A stretch of DNA of 54,587 bases from a virus: IMG/VR virus record IMGVR_UViG_3300044712_000372, positions 1-54,587 of that record; one strand, given 5' to 3'. The notes beneath the pieces were generated by a model. The model ran no database searches, was not told where the DNA came from, and worked only from the letters and a program-made list of their open reading frames with translations. Position 1 is the stretch's first letter. Every line of letters begins with the position of its first letter. The translations under genes were made by a program, and so were the position numbers. Shown piece after piece: positions 13,942-22,900 of this stretch.

Positions 13942-14640
13942 ATGTCAACTATCTACTCAATTACTCGTGATGAACTGCTTACAGAAGCTATTAGTAAACT
14001 TGGGGTTTTAGCAAAAGGACAAACACCAGATTCTGATGAGCTAACAAAAGCAGCTACATCTTTAAAAACACTAATTGGTTTTTTAAGAACAAAGGGATTA
14101 TTTCTTTGGAAAAGGGTTGAGACAACTATTACTCCAACAGCATTAACAAAAACTTATAACATTGGTGTTGGGCAAACAGTTAATCAACCCTATCCTTTAA
14201 AAATGCTTGATGCATTTAGTACATATGCATCAGGAAATCAAAATGTGCCTATTGACATTATCTCTGAAATGGAGTATAATAGACTTCCGACAGGAAGTTC
14301 TTCAGGTATGCCTTTAAAATTAAACTATCAGCCAAAACTTGATTATGGAGTAATTCGTATCTGGCCGACGCCAGACAGCTCTGTAGCCTCAAACTACACC
14401 TTTACTATTGTGTATCAAGCTCCATTTGATTTTCCAGAAAATGGGACATCCACGCTAGATTTTCCAGAAGAATGGTACTTACCAATTGTGTATCAGTTAG
14501 CAGTGTTGCTAGCACCTGATTGGGGTATTCCACTGGAAGATCGTAAGATGCTTAATGCTGAAGCTAAGGCATATATGGAAGCTGTGGATGGTTTTGGTAC
14601 TGAGGATGCTTCTCTTTATTTTTCTCCAAGGACTAACTAA
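13942..14640 (+). CDS. Head-tail adaptor, P22 gp4-like
   Basis: 232 residues. An N-terminal helical segment (TRDELLTEAISKLGVLAKGQ; AATSLKTLIGFLRTKGLFLW) is followed by a beta domain and a C-terminal helix (DRKMLNAEAKAYMEAVDGF). This arrangement matches the P22 gp4 / tail accessory family, which binds the portal ring and begins the neck. The gene immediately before a gp10-like protein supports the call. Its stop overlaps the next start. Confidence 0.7.
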   Translation: MSTIYSITRDELLTEAISKLGVLAKGQTPDSDELTKAATSLKTLIGFLRTKGLFLWKRVETTITPTALTKTYNIGVGQTVNQPYPLKMLDAFSTYASGNQNVPIDIISEMEYNRLPTGSSSGMPLKLNYQPKLDYGVIRIWPTPDSSVASNYTFTIVYQAPFDFPENGTSTLDFPEEWYLPIVYQLAVLLAPDWGIPLEDRKMLNAEAKAYMEAVDGFGTEDASLYFSPRTN

Positions 14641-16100
14641 TGCCTTACAGTAAAGCTCCAACAACAGATACATATTCTCAAGAAGACATTGTATTGTCTA
14701 GAGAGCTTGTGTCACGTCAAAATGATCCTTTAAACACTAAGGATGAAACATTAGTTAATCTTTTTGTAGAGATTAATAAAGATCGTAGAACAAACGATAA
14801 TCGCACATATCATTTTAAACGCGCTGGTAGCTCTGTCTACAAAGCTAGTGCTGGCACTATTCGTGGCAGTTTTATGTGGACAGACTACAATTTATTTTGT
14901 TACTGTGTTGGGGCTGACGTAATTCTTTACAATGTTTCCACAGGAGCAACCACAACATGTTCTGGGGTCTTTGTCAGTACAACAGGTACTGTAGGAATGA
15001 CTCTCTTTATGTATAGTACAGGGGTTACTAAACTGGTAGTAACAGACGGCTCTAAACTGTCTACAATTACTTACACTGGTACTGTAGCTGCTTCTGTCTC
15101 TCCAGATTTACCTACACCACATCTTCCTCAACCTGTTTTTCTTGATGGATATCTTTTTCTAATTAAATCTGGAACAGCTGATTTATACAATAGTAATCTT
15201 GATGATCCTCTATTGTATACAGCAGGGGACTATACAAGTACTGAAATTGAGGGAGATAATGCTCTTGCAATTTCTAAAATTAACAACTATATTGTTGTTT
15301 TTGGTTCTAGCACAATTGAATACTTTTATGATGCTGGAGAAGCCTCTGGCTCTCCTCTAAAAAGAAATGATACTCCAGTTAAGCATAATGGATACATTGG
15401 TGGATTAGCTGAAGCAGGAAACTCTTTATACTACATTGGATATAATGACCAACAACATCCTGAAGTATATTTGCTACAGGATTTTCTAATTAATCCAATT
15501 GGAACTGAGTATGTTAAACGTTATTTTGCTACTAGTGGTACAGCACCATCTGCATATTATGGATTTTTAGTAAGTAATCTAGGACATGATTTTTATTTTG
15601 TAAACGGGGGATCTCGATCTTTAGTTTATGATTTAAAAGAAAAACTTTGGTTTATTTGGAAATGGAAACAGACAGACAGTTTTCAAATTGTACATGCTTT
15701 AAATCTAATTACTCCTACTGGAGTCTTTAGTTGTTTTCAACTGTCTGGTGACACTAATGTGTATAGATTTAATGATGCTGTATACCAGGACAATGGTACA
15801 AATTTCACCGTTGTATTTGTTACAGAACCAGCAGATTTTGGCACATTAAATAGAAAAACTATGGCGAGGGCAGCTTTCGTTGGCGACCGCCCAGAAAGCA
15901 CTAGTTATGTTACTATGAGTATTTCAGATGATGATTTTCAAACTTGGTATGGATCGTACACTATCAATTTGGATCAAGATTATCCTTCTGTTCATAGACT
16001 GGGATCTTTTCGACAAAGAGCTTTCAAAGTAACTTATACCGATAATTACCCAATGAGAATTCAAAAGCTACAGGTAGATATCAATAAAGGAAGAAACTAA
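14640..16100 (+). CDS. Packaged DNA stabilisation protein, P22 gp10-like
   Basis: 486 residues, beta-propeller-like by repeated strands (KASAGTIRGSFMWTDYNLFC; DGYLFLIKSGTADLYNSNLD; NYIVVFGSSTIEYFYDAG; GLAEAGNSLYYIGYNDQQHP). The STIEYFYDAGEASGSPLKR motif is a hallmark of P22 gp10-type proteins that plug the neck and keep DNA in the head. It lies between the gp4-like adaptor and the tailspike. Confidence 0.78.
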   Translation: MPYSKAPTTDTYSQEDIVLSRELVSRQNDPLNTKDETLVNLFVEINKDRRTNDNRTYHFKRAGSSVYKASAGTIRGSFMWTDYNLFCYCVGADVILYNVSTGATTTCSGVFVSTTGTVGMTLFMYSTGVTKLVVTDGSKLSTITYTGTVAASVSPDLPTPHLPQPVFLDGYLFLIKSGTADLYNSNLDDPLLYTAGDYTSTEIEGDNALAISKINNYIVVFGSSTIEYFYDAGEASGSPLKRNDTPVKHNGYIGGLAEAGNSLYYIGYNDQQHPEVYLLQDFLINPIGTEYVKRYFATSGTAPSAYYGFLVSNLGHDFYFVNGGSRSLVYDLKEKLWFIWKWKQTDSFQIVHALNLITPTGVFSCFQLSGDTNVYRFNDAVYQDNGTNFTVVFVTEPADFGTLNRKTMARAAFVGDRPESTSYVTMSISDDDFQTWYGSYTINLDQDYPSVHRLGSFRQRAFKVTYTDNYPMRIQKLQVDINKGRN

Positions 16101-17770
16101 TGGGATCAATCAATTTTATTCCTGGAACAACTGTAACATCAGCCTGGCTAAATGATGTTGATTCCAAGGTATTCGGAGATACCAACAAACTCATTTCTTT
16201 AAAGAATGAATTATTTGGGGTTGTTGGGGATGGAACTACAGATGATACTGATGGTATTCAGGCATGGCTTGATTACCTAGTTGCAAACAGCTGTGTTGGT
16301 TACATTCCAGATGGAAGTTACGGTTTTAAAGGAAATCGGCTAACTCTAGACAATGGCTTCACAGACAAAACATTTCCAATTATTTGGACAGGTGGAGCAA
16401 ATGCTGTTACATTTAAACGACTAAATACTGCTAATGGTCCTTTCCTACAAGTTACAAACGGAACTGCTACAAGTGGCTCAGGTAAGTATTGGAAGGGTGG
16501 TTATTTTGGTGGTTTTACTATTGATCAAAACGGGCAAGCAACTTCTAGTGGACAACATGGTGTTGTTCTTCGTGGAGTAGAAAAAACTGTTTTTGGTCGT
16601 ATTGTTGGTAACGGACTTGGTGGATCTACTGTATACATTCCTCCAGCCCTTTATGGTGGAACTAACCCAGATCCTTATGCTGTCTATGGTTGTGATTTTG
16701 AATCAATTGAAGGAATCAACAACAAACTCTATGCATTCCAAAATGATAACTATGTAGGATTTAACTTATGTACCGTTAGACAGCTGCGAGTTGTTGGTTG
16801 TGAAACTGGAGGTTTCTTTGGATTTGGCGCAGCCAACAAAGTGTTAAGTGCTAGTATGGGTAGTGTTAAGGGATGGGCATTTGATGATGGCACTGATGGC
16901 GGAGCTACTGGAGGTTCTCCAAGTAGATTTTATATTGGTAGTGCAGAACTTGATGATGTTCAGTACGGTATTCGTCTAAACAAGACAACTATCTTTACTA
17001 TTGGTGAGGGAGTACGTTTTGTTCACAGATATAACTTTAGTGCTCTAAATCCAGGTGAAGGCTATTGGCCTAGAAAAGCAATGCAATTTGCTGGAGGTAG
17101 TGGCCCTAATGTTAGCATGGTGACGGGTAAACTTTGGCATCGTGTTGAAGCAGGTGGCGCAAAAATCAATATGGGTACTTTCCTAGATTTTTCTAGTAAT
17201 GGAAATAGTACTGATATTGAAATTGATCAACGAGTTTCAGACAATGCTGGTTTTGGCTTTACAGATACTGATTTATACAGTAACGTTTTGTCTATTGTTA
17301 CTTGTTATCTAAAGCAAGACGGATATAAAATTCTAGACCAACGTAAAAAGCATTATGTTAAAACAAATGCTACAGTAGCTACAACAGTTGCTAACAGCGG
17401 ATTTGGAGTTACTAAAACACAGTTTCCTACTGAAGTTAAAGATGATATGTCCCTTTGGAATGGTGCAGATACCGCAACAATTAAAAGTCCAGGTCAGTAT
17501 CGAGTCTTTGGTAAAATCTGTCTAGCTACAGGAGCTGTTGGAACTCGTGTTCGTATGGGTGTCATGGTAAATGGTACAATGTCGGGGGAACGTTACATGT
17601 ACTCTCAGATTGCCACTGCACAGCATTATGAACTAGATGATATTTTAACTCTAAATGCCGGGGATACTGTGTCAATTACAGCTGATCAAAATACAGCAAC
17701 TGCATCCATTGCAGTTAGTGCACCAACATCTGTTGGGGTTGATAATTACTTAATGATTACTTTACTATAA
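16100..17770 (+). CDS. Tailspike with pectate-lyase-like beta-helix
   Basis: 556 residues. The short N-terminal head-binding part (FIPGTTVTSAWLNDVDSKVF) leads into the motif GDGTTDDTDGIQAWLDYL, typical of Pectate_lyase_3 / tailspike parallel beta-helices. The long Gly/Asn-rich middle fits repeated coils. A C-terminal beta domain (YRVFGKICLATGAVGTRVRM) resembles C1q/TNF-like trimerisation caps. It should bind and probably cleave a host surface polysaccharide; active-site acids cannot be assigned by eye. Confidence 0.78.
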   Translation: MGSINFIPGTTVTSAWLNDVDSKVFGDTNKLISLKNELFGVVGDGTTDDTDGIQAWLDYLVANSCVGYIPDGSYGFKGNRLTLDNGFTDKTFPIIWTGGANAVTFKRLNTANGPFLQVTNGTATSGSGKYWKGGYFGGFTIDQNGQATSSGQHGVVLRGVEKTVFGRIVGNGLGGSTVYIPPALYGGTNPDPYAVYGCDFESIEGINNKLYAFQNDNYVGFNLCTVRQLRVVGCETGGFFGFGAANKVLSASMGSVKGWAFDDGTDGGATGGSPSRFYIGSAELDDVQYGIRLNKTTIFTIGEGVRFVHRYNFSALNPGEGYWPRKAMQFAGGSGPNVSMVTGKLWHRVEAGGAKINMGTFLDFSSNGNSTDIEIDQRVSDNAGFGFTDTDLYSNVLSIVTCYLKQDGYKILDQRKKHYVKTNATVATTVANSGFGVTKTQFPTEVKDDMSLWNGADTATIKSPGQYRVFGKICLATGAVGTRVRMGVMVNGTMSGERYMYSQIATAQHYELDDILTLNAGDTVSITADQNTATASIAVSAPTSVGVDNYLMITLL

Positions 17771-18129
17771 TGGCTTATACCCTTCCTCCAGCTCCTCCAG
17801 TACCAAGAACAAAGGAGCAACAGCAAACAGCTTATTCCAATGCTACATACTGGAGTGATTGGTACAATAAAGTAAGAGAAATTATCAATCTGATTAATGT
17901 CAACATAGCCGGTCTTGTGTCTAAATCAGAAGCAAATATTCCTTTAGGGTATGCTGCTCTAAACTTAGATACAAGAATTGAAGTTGGTGCTGATGTCACT
18001 GATGATCTTATTGTTGATGATACAACTAGAGGCCTAGTATTAAAAAGCCCCAGTGGAACATACTTTAGAGCCCAAATTAGCGATTCTGGTGTACTCTCAT
18101 GGGTAAACCTCGGTTCGTCTAAACCTTAA
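17770..18129 (+). CDS. Hypothetical virion-associated protein (119 aa)
   Basis: The N-terminus is proline-rich (LPPAPPVPRTKEQQQTAYSN), then a helix (YWSDWYNKVREIINLINVNI) and a short beta region. It overlaps the tailspike stop by one base, so it is co-translated and probably a tailspike adaptor or chaperone; this is inferred from position. No family recognised. Confidence 0.5.
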   Translation: MAYTLPPAPPVPRTKEQQQTAYSNATYWSDWYNKVREIINLINVNIAGLVSKSEANIPLGYAALNLDTRIEVGADVTDDLIVDDTTRGLVLKSPSGTYFRAQISDSGVLSWVNLGSSKP

Positions 18130-18139
18130 GGAGAATAAA

Positions 18140-19150
18140 ATGAGTGATGGTGGAATGGGCGATGGAACTGATGCTTCATCTGTTGGGGCAGTAAATGGAA
18201 GTGACGCCATGAGCGATGCTTACGGGGGTGTTGGTCCCGGAGGATTTGGAGGTGACGGCTTTGGCCTAGGAAGTTTAGACTTTGGCGACATTGCTGATGT
18301 TGGAACTCTTGGTGGAAATATGGCCGACGCATTTGGAGAAAATAGTGTTACTATGGGTCTTGGAATGCCAGATCAATCACAAGATCCAAACGACTCCATT
18401 TATGGAAAAATCCCCCAAGTAGTAATCAATGGTGTTAAAGGGGCTGCACTTGGTCATGCAGCTGGCCAAGCAGCTCCAGTGTTAGGTGCTCTTTTTAGTG
18501 CTGCTAATGCCCCAGAAGGGAAGAAGGGGGGAGCTTTTATGGGCGCCCTTTCTCCTATGCTTTTAGGTCCACTAGCTCCTATTCATTCACTAGTTACAAG
18601 TCTGCTAGGTATTCCTTCAATGGGGCAGTCTATTGCCAACCATAATGGATATACTGGAGCTGATGGTAGTGCGAATAGTTTTAGTGGTGAAGCAAATACT
18701 GGCGGTAATAGTTCTAATTGGGGAAATGCTCTAGGAGGTCTTGGTCAGCTCTATAGTATGTATACCAGAAATAGAGACTCAGATAGATTTACTTCTACAC
18801 TAGCAAATATGTATGGGCCTAATAGTCCTTATGCTAAACAACTTGCACAAAGTTTAGCTAGACGTGATGCTGCCGCTGGCCGCAGAACCCAGTATGGACC
18901 AAGAGAAGTAGAGCTACAAGCTCAACTAGCTAAGATGCAGGCTGGTGTTGCTCCGAACGTAATGCAAGGACAACAACAGGGCCTAAACAACATGTTAAAG
19001 ATGATGCAGATGGCTGGTTTCATGCAAAAGAGTGGTGCTTTTAGTGGTATTGGGGACATGTTTACTCCTCAATGGAATAACTATAGCCAAGTAAGTCAAT
19101 CCTGGAATCCTTCGACTCCTATTGACCCTAATATTAGCTGGGAGGGATAA
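18140..19150 (+). CDS. Gly-rich ejection protein candidate (336 aa)
   Basis: The Gly/Asp/Met-rich N-terminus (GGVGPGGFGGDGFGLGSLDF) is unstructured, followed by hydrophobic Gly/Ala/Leu-rich stretches (GALFSAANAP, GAFMGALSPMLLGPLAPIHS) and a C-terminal helical part (EVELQAQLAKMQAGVAPNVM). The order of three consecutive genes of increasing size before the endolysin matches podoviral internal virion proteins that form the DNA ejection channel. The hydrophobic segments would suit membrane insertion. Confidence 0.6.
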   Translation: MSDGGMGDGTDASSVGAVNGSDAMSDAYGGVGPGGFGGDGFGLGSLDFGDIADVGTLGGNMADAFGENSVTMGLGMPDQSQDPNDSIYGKIPQVVINGVKGAALGHAAGQAAPVLGALFSAANAPEGKKGGAFMGALSPMLLGPLAPIHSLVTSLLGIPSMGQSIANHNGYTGADGSANSFSGEANTGGNSSNWGNALGGLGQLYSMYTRNRDSDRFTSTLANMYGPNSPYAKQLAQSLARRDAAAGRRTQYGPREVELQAQLAKMQAGVAPNVMQGQQQGLNNMLKMMQMAGFMQKSGAFSGIGDMFTPQWNNYSQVSQSWNPSTPIDPNISWEG

Positions 19151-19980
19151 TGCCTGATCTATCAACAATGTATCCTCAAACTCCCGCATTAGAAGGTTGG
19201 AGTGCAGGACAAGTTCAAGGTCAACAATATCTAGACGCACAACAAAATCAACGGATCAATCAAGCTGGTGCTCTACAAGACTTGTGGAAAAAGCAGCAGA
19301 TGAATCCATTAGAAATTGAAAAAGCTCGTCTAGGGAATGAAGGTCTTGTTCAAGATAATAGACACAAAACAACTACAGCTGATAAAGCGCAATATGACTT
19401 TGATTGGCAAAAGAGGTTTGAGAACGAAGAGTATACAAAAAAGATGAATGAGTATGCTCGTTTAGTAGATGCAGATAAAATTGCCGCTGCTAAACAACGT
19501 ATTAGTCTTGGTCTTATGACAGCCAAAACTCCCCAGGAGCAAAGACAATATCAGCAAGCTCTAGAAATGACTGACGACATTCAAAAAGAGCTTATGAAAA
19601 TTAAAGCGCAGGGAGATCAGCATGTTCGTGCTGCGGAAGTTAGTGCAGCTGCCACTAGATATGCTGCTGATAAATCAGCTGCTACTAAAAAAGAACTTGC
19701 AACAAATACTCAACAAAAACCTCCTAAAACTCTTGAAGAACAGTTACGATTTTTCCGAGACATTGAACAAAATCCTGACGCTACTCCTGAACAAAAGCAA
19801 ATTGCTGTTGCGAGAGCTGAGGAAGTTAAAAAATTAATTTTGTCTAAAGGATGGAAATCGCCAGCAATGGTATGGGGACCAAATGGTCAGCTTGTACCAA
19901 ATGATGCTTATGGAAAACCAGGAGTACCAGACAATACTCCAAAACCAGGTTCACCAGAGAATCCAATTGTACTTAAATAA
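19150..19980 (+). CDS. Ejection / internal virion protein (276 aa)
   Basis: Mostly alpha-helical and highly charged, rich in Gln, Lys and Ala (LDAQQNQRINQAGALQDLWK; KIAAAKQRISLGLMTAKTP; VSAAATRYAADKSAATKKEL), with a low-complexity proline-containing tail. Its start overlaps the previous stop. Composition and position between the Gly-rich protein and the giant virion protein mark it as the second ejection protein. Confidence 0.6.
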   Translation: MPDLSTMYPQTPALEGWSAGQVQGQQYLDAQQNQRINQAGALQDLWKKQQMNPLEIEKARLGNEGLVQDNRHKTTTADKAQYDFDWQKRFENEEYTKKMNEYARLVDADKIAAAKQRISLGLMTAKTPQEQRQYQQALEMTDDIQKELMKIKAQGDQHVRAAEVSAAATRYAADKSAATKKELATNTQQKPPKTLEEQLRFFRDIEQNPDATPEQKQIAVARAEEVKKLILSKGWKSPAMVWGPNGQLVPNDAYGKPGVPDNTPKPGSPENPIVLK

Positions 19981-19988
19981 GGAAACTT

Positions 19989-22900
19989 ATGGCCCATTAT
20001 GTTTATGAAAATACCCATTATGAACTACCTGATGGGCTTACCCCAGATGAGGCAAAACAAAAAATCTTAAATCATTTAGGGCAACAAAAAGTAGATAGTT
20101 TCTATTCTAATTTAGGAGAAAAGGCGAAAGGTGTTGGGGAAGCTGCTTGGGGTACTTTAAAGGGTGCCGTGGCAGGAATTCAGGCACCTGGAGCGGCTCT
20201 TATCAAAGGAATTACAGGACAACTTCCTGAAGGACAGACTGTTGAAAAAGAAGCAAACAGACTGATGCAAGATCAGTCATACCAGCCAACAACTGAAACA
20301 GGACAAGACCTTCTGGATAAAATGGGTAAACTGGTCAATGATGTAGTAATGCCAATGACTGGTGTACACATTCCAATTGCTGGTGGTATGCTTCCAGGTG
20401 CTAAGTCTGCTCTTAAATCCACAGGAGCACTTGCTCCACATCCTTCAGGTATTCCTAACGAACCTATTGCTTCCGGGCAAGGCGCCATTGCGTCTAAACT
20501 TGGTGAAATGCAGAAACCAGCAGAAATTCCCAATGCTCAAGAAGCTGGTCAAAAAGCGTTTCAAAATATTGCAGATAGCCAACTTAATGGCTGGCAAGAG
20601 CCTATTAGAAACAATGCACCTAATCCAGAACAAAGTATGCCTTTCATTGTTCAACAACTTGAAAGACAACGTCAGGAAGCTGCTCAACGTGCTTTAGAAG
20701 CTAGACAAACTGAATTGGAACAACAAGTCGGTCGTCAAACTTCCCTGGACATGAATGCTGCTGAAAGAGCGAGACAACAAGCAGCTCCTATTCCTGGACT
20801 AGAAGAAGCTCGTCTACGTGAAATTGAGGATTCGATTGCTAAGACCCAAGAGCTAAATACTCGCGGACAGCAAATGTCTATTGTTGAGGATTTTGGAAAC
20901 AACGACCCAATGTCTCGTATGCCTAATATGAGAGTAGACGAAAATGGAATTCCTATTCGTGCTGATCTATCTATTGAAGCACAGCAACTACAAAATCCCT
21001 TGCAGCGTAATTTGTGGGGTGATGAGCTTCCAGTAAAAACTGGTGATGGTGGTATTCCATTAACGCAAGCAATTGATAAAATGCCTCCTGGTCCAGAAAG
21101 AGATTTAGGAATTTCTCAACTGTCTGGTTTTAGAAAGTCTCAAAATGGTGCTCTTGATCCAGAGGTATTTAAACAAGGGTTTCGCCAAGTAAACAAGATT
21201 ATTTCGAAACTAACTGATCAACCTTGGGTTAGAGAACGTTTTCCTGCTAGTCATTATATGACTAATAAAGATGGATCACCTATGATTCTACTTCATGCCA
21301 CTCAAAATGCTTTTGAGGGTAAACCAGAAGCTCGATATGAAGGTCTTCATGCTGGCTATGGATATGAGGCACCAGCATTTTTTACTGCTCAGTACGGTAG
21401 TAACAGAAAAAATCTATATAGAAATAGTGGTGTTCCTGTAAAAGAGAACACAGCTGTTTATCCAATGGCGGTTAAGCGAGGCAACTATTTGTACATGGAC
21501 CATGATCTTGGTTCTTGGGAACCAGTCTCAATAGTTGAGGGATATGGACTAACTAGATTTTCTAGAGCTATTGCTAAAAAAATGGGTGTACATCCTGATA
21601 TTGTAGAGGCTAGGCTCATCCTTGAACAAAATAAATTTGGCATCGGCATGCGCCATGAAAAGTCTCCTAGAGAAACTAGTCAAGAATTTGGTAAATTTTT
21701 AAAAGAGGCCTTTAACATTGATGGTGTTTTTTATAGAAACACTGGAGAAAGTGCTAAAAGCATTTTATTGGGTCATGCTGGAGATAGACCTTCTCCTGCG
21801 AGATCACGACAATACGCGGAAGCTATTGATCATAACATATCATTTGTAACATGGAATGATGAAAATTTAGTTAGTCTTTATGGTGAAACTCCTTCCCAAA
21901 TCTCTAAAAGGGAGCCAAATACCTGGATGACAGGCCTTGGTAATTCTCAGGCCGGGGGTGTTAACTTTGGACTTGCAGATAAAATTGTAGACCTTGTAAA
22001 CAAATATAAGCCTACTAAACCTACTCCTCCAAAAGACTCTATTACTTCTCCTCGTACTCCAGAAACTATTCAGGCCAAAGAGTCCTTAAACAGAAAAGCA
22101 AAAGCTATTGGTGAAACAGCTTACGACAGAGTAACTACTCCAGAAGAAGTTATTCATAAAGCTTCTCCTGATGTGGACATTTCAAAACTTGGAGACAATA
22201 GTTTACGCTCTGGTTCAGAGGCAGTACTTCGTACTAATCCAAAAAATCCATTAATTAACTTTATTCGTTCAATGGGCCAAAAAGCTCGTAATGACTTTGA
22301 AGTGTTTTCTAAGCAATGGGTTACTGGACAGGATGGAGTAGTGGCTGCTGTTAATGCTTTACGTAAAGATAAGGAAGCCCTAGCTTCTGTGGCGGAAGCT
22401 CTTGTTGAAGGCGATCGTCGTCAAATGGTGTTTACTGATGAGCATTTTCAGTCTTTTGGCTGGAATGAGAAACAAGTAACACTGTATAAAAAGATTCGTG
22501 AAGCCTTTGATGCTCTATATACTCTACACTCTGATGTGGCTATGACCCAAGGGTTTGAGCCAGTTAAGCCTAGACCTGGGTATGTTCCTAGTAATTTTGA
22601 TGGAGCTTTTGTTAGCTTTGTTGGGTTCACAGACAAATCCGGGCGGTGGGTGACTACTGGTATTGCCCAGGGACGTAGTACTAAGGAAGTTCGTGCAGCT
22701 ATTGCTAAGTACAAAGAAATGGGAGAGAAGTATGCAGAAGCGAAACCAGTTGAATTTAGAGGATTAAAAGAGAGATCAGCTGATAGTTACTCTAAATTTA
22801 GTGGGTTTCAAGACCTCATTGCGAGGCTTGCACAAATTGATCCTGAAGGATTTGGAAAGGCTAAACGCATTTCCGATCAGGCTGTGATGGATGATGTAAG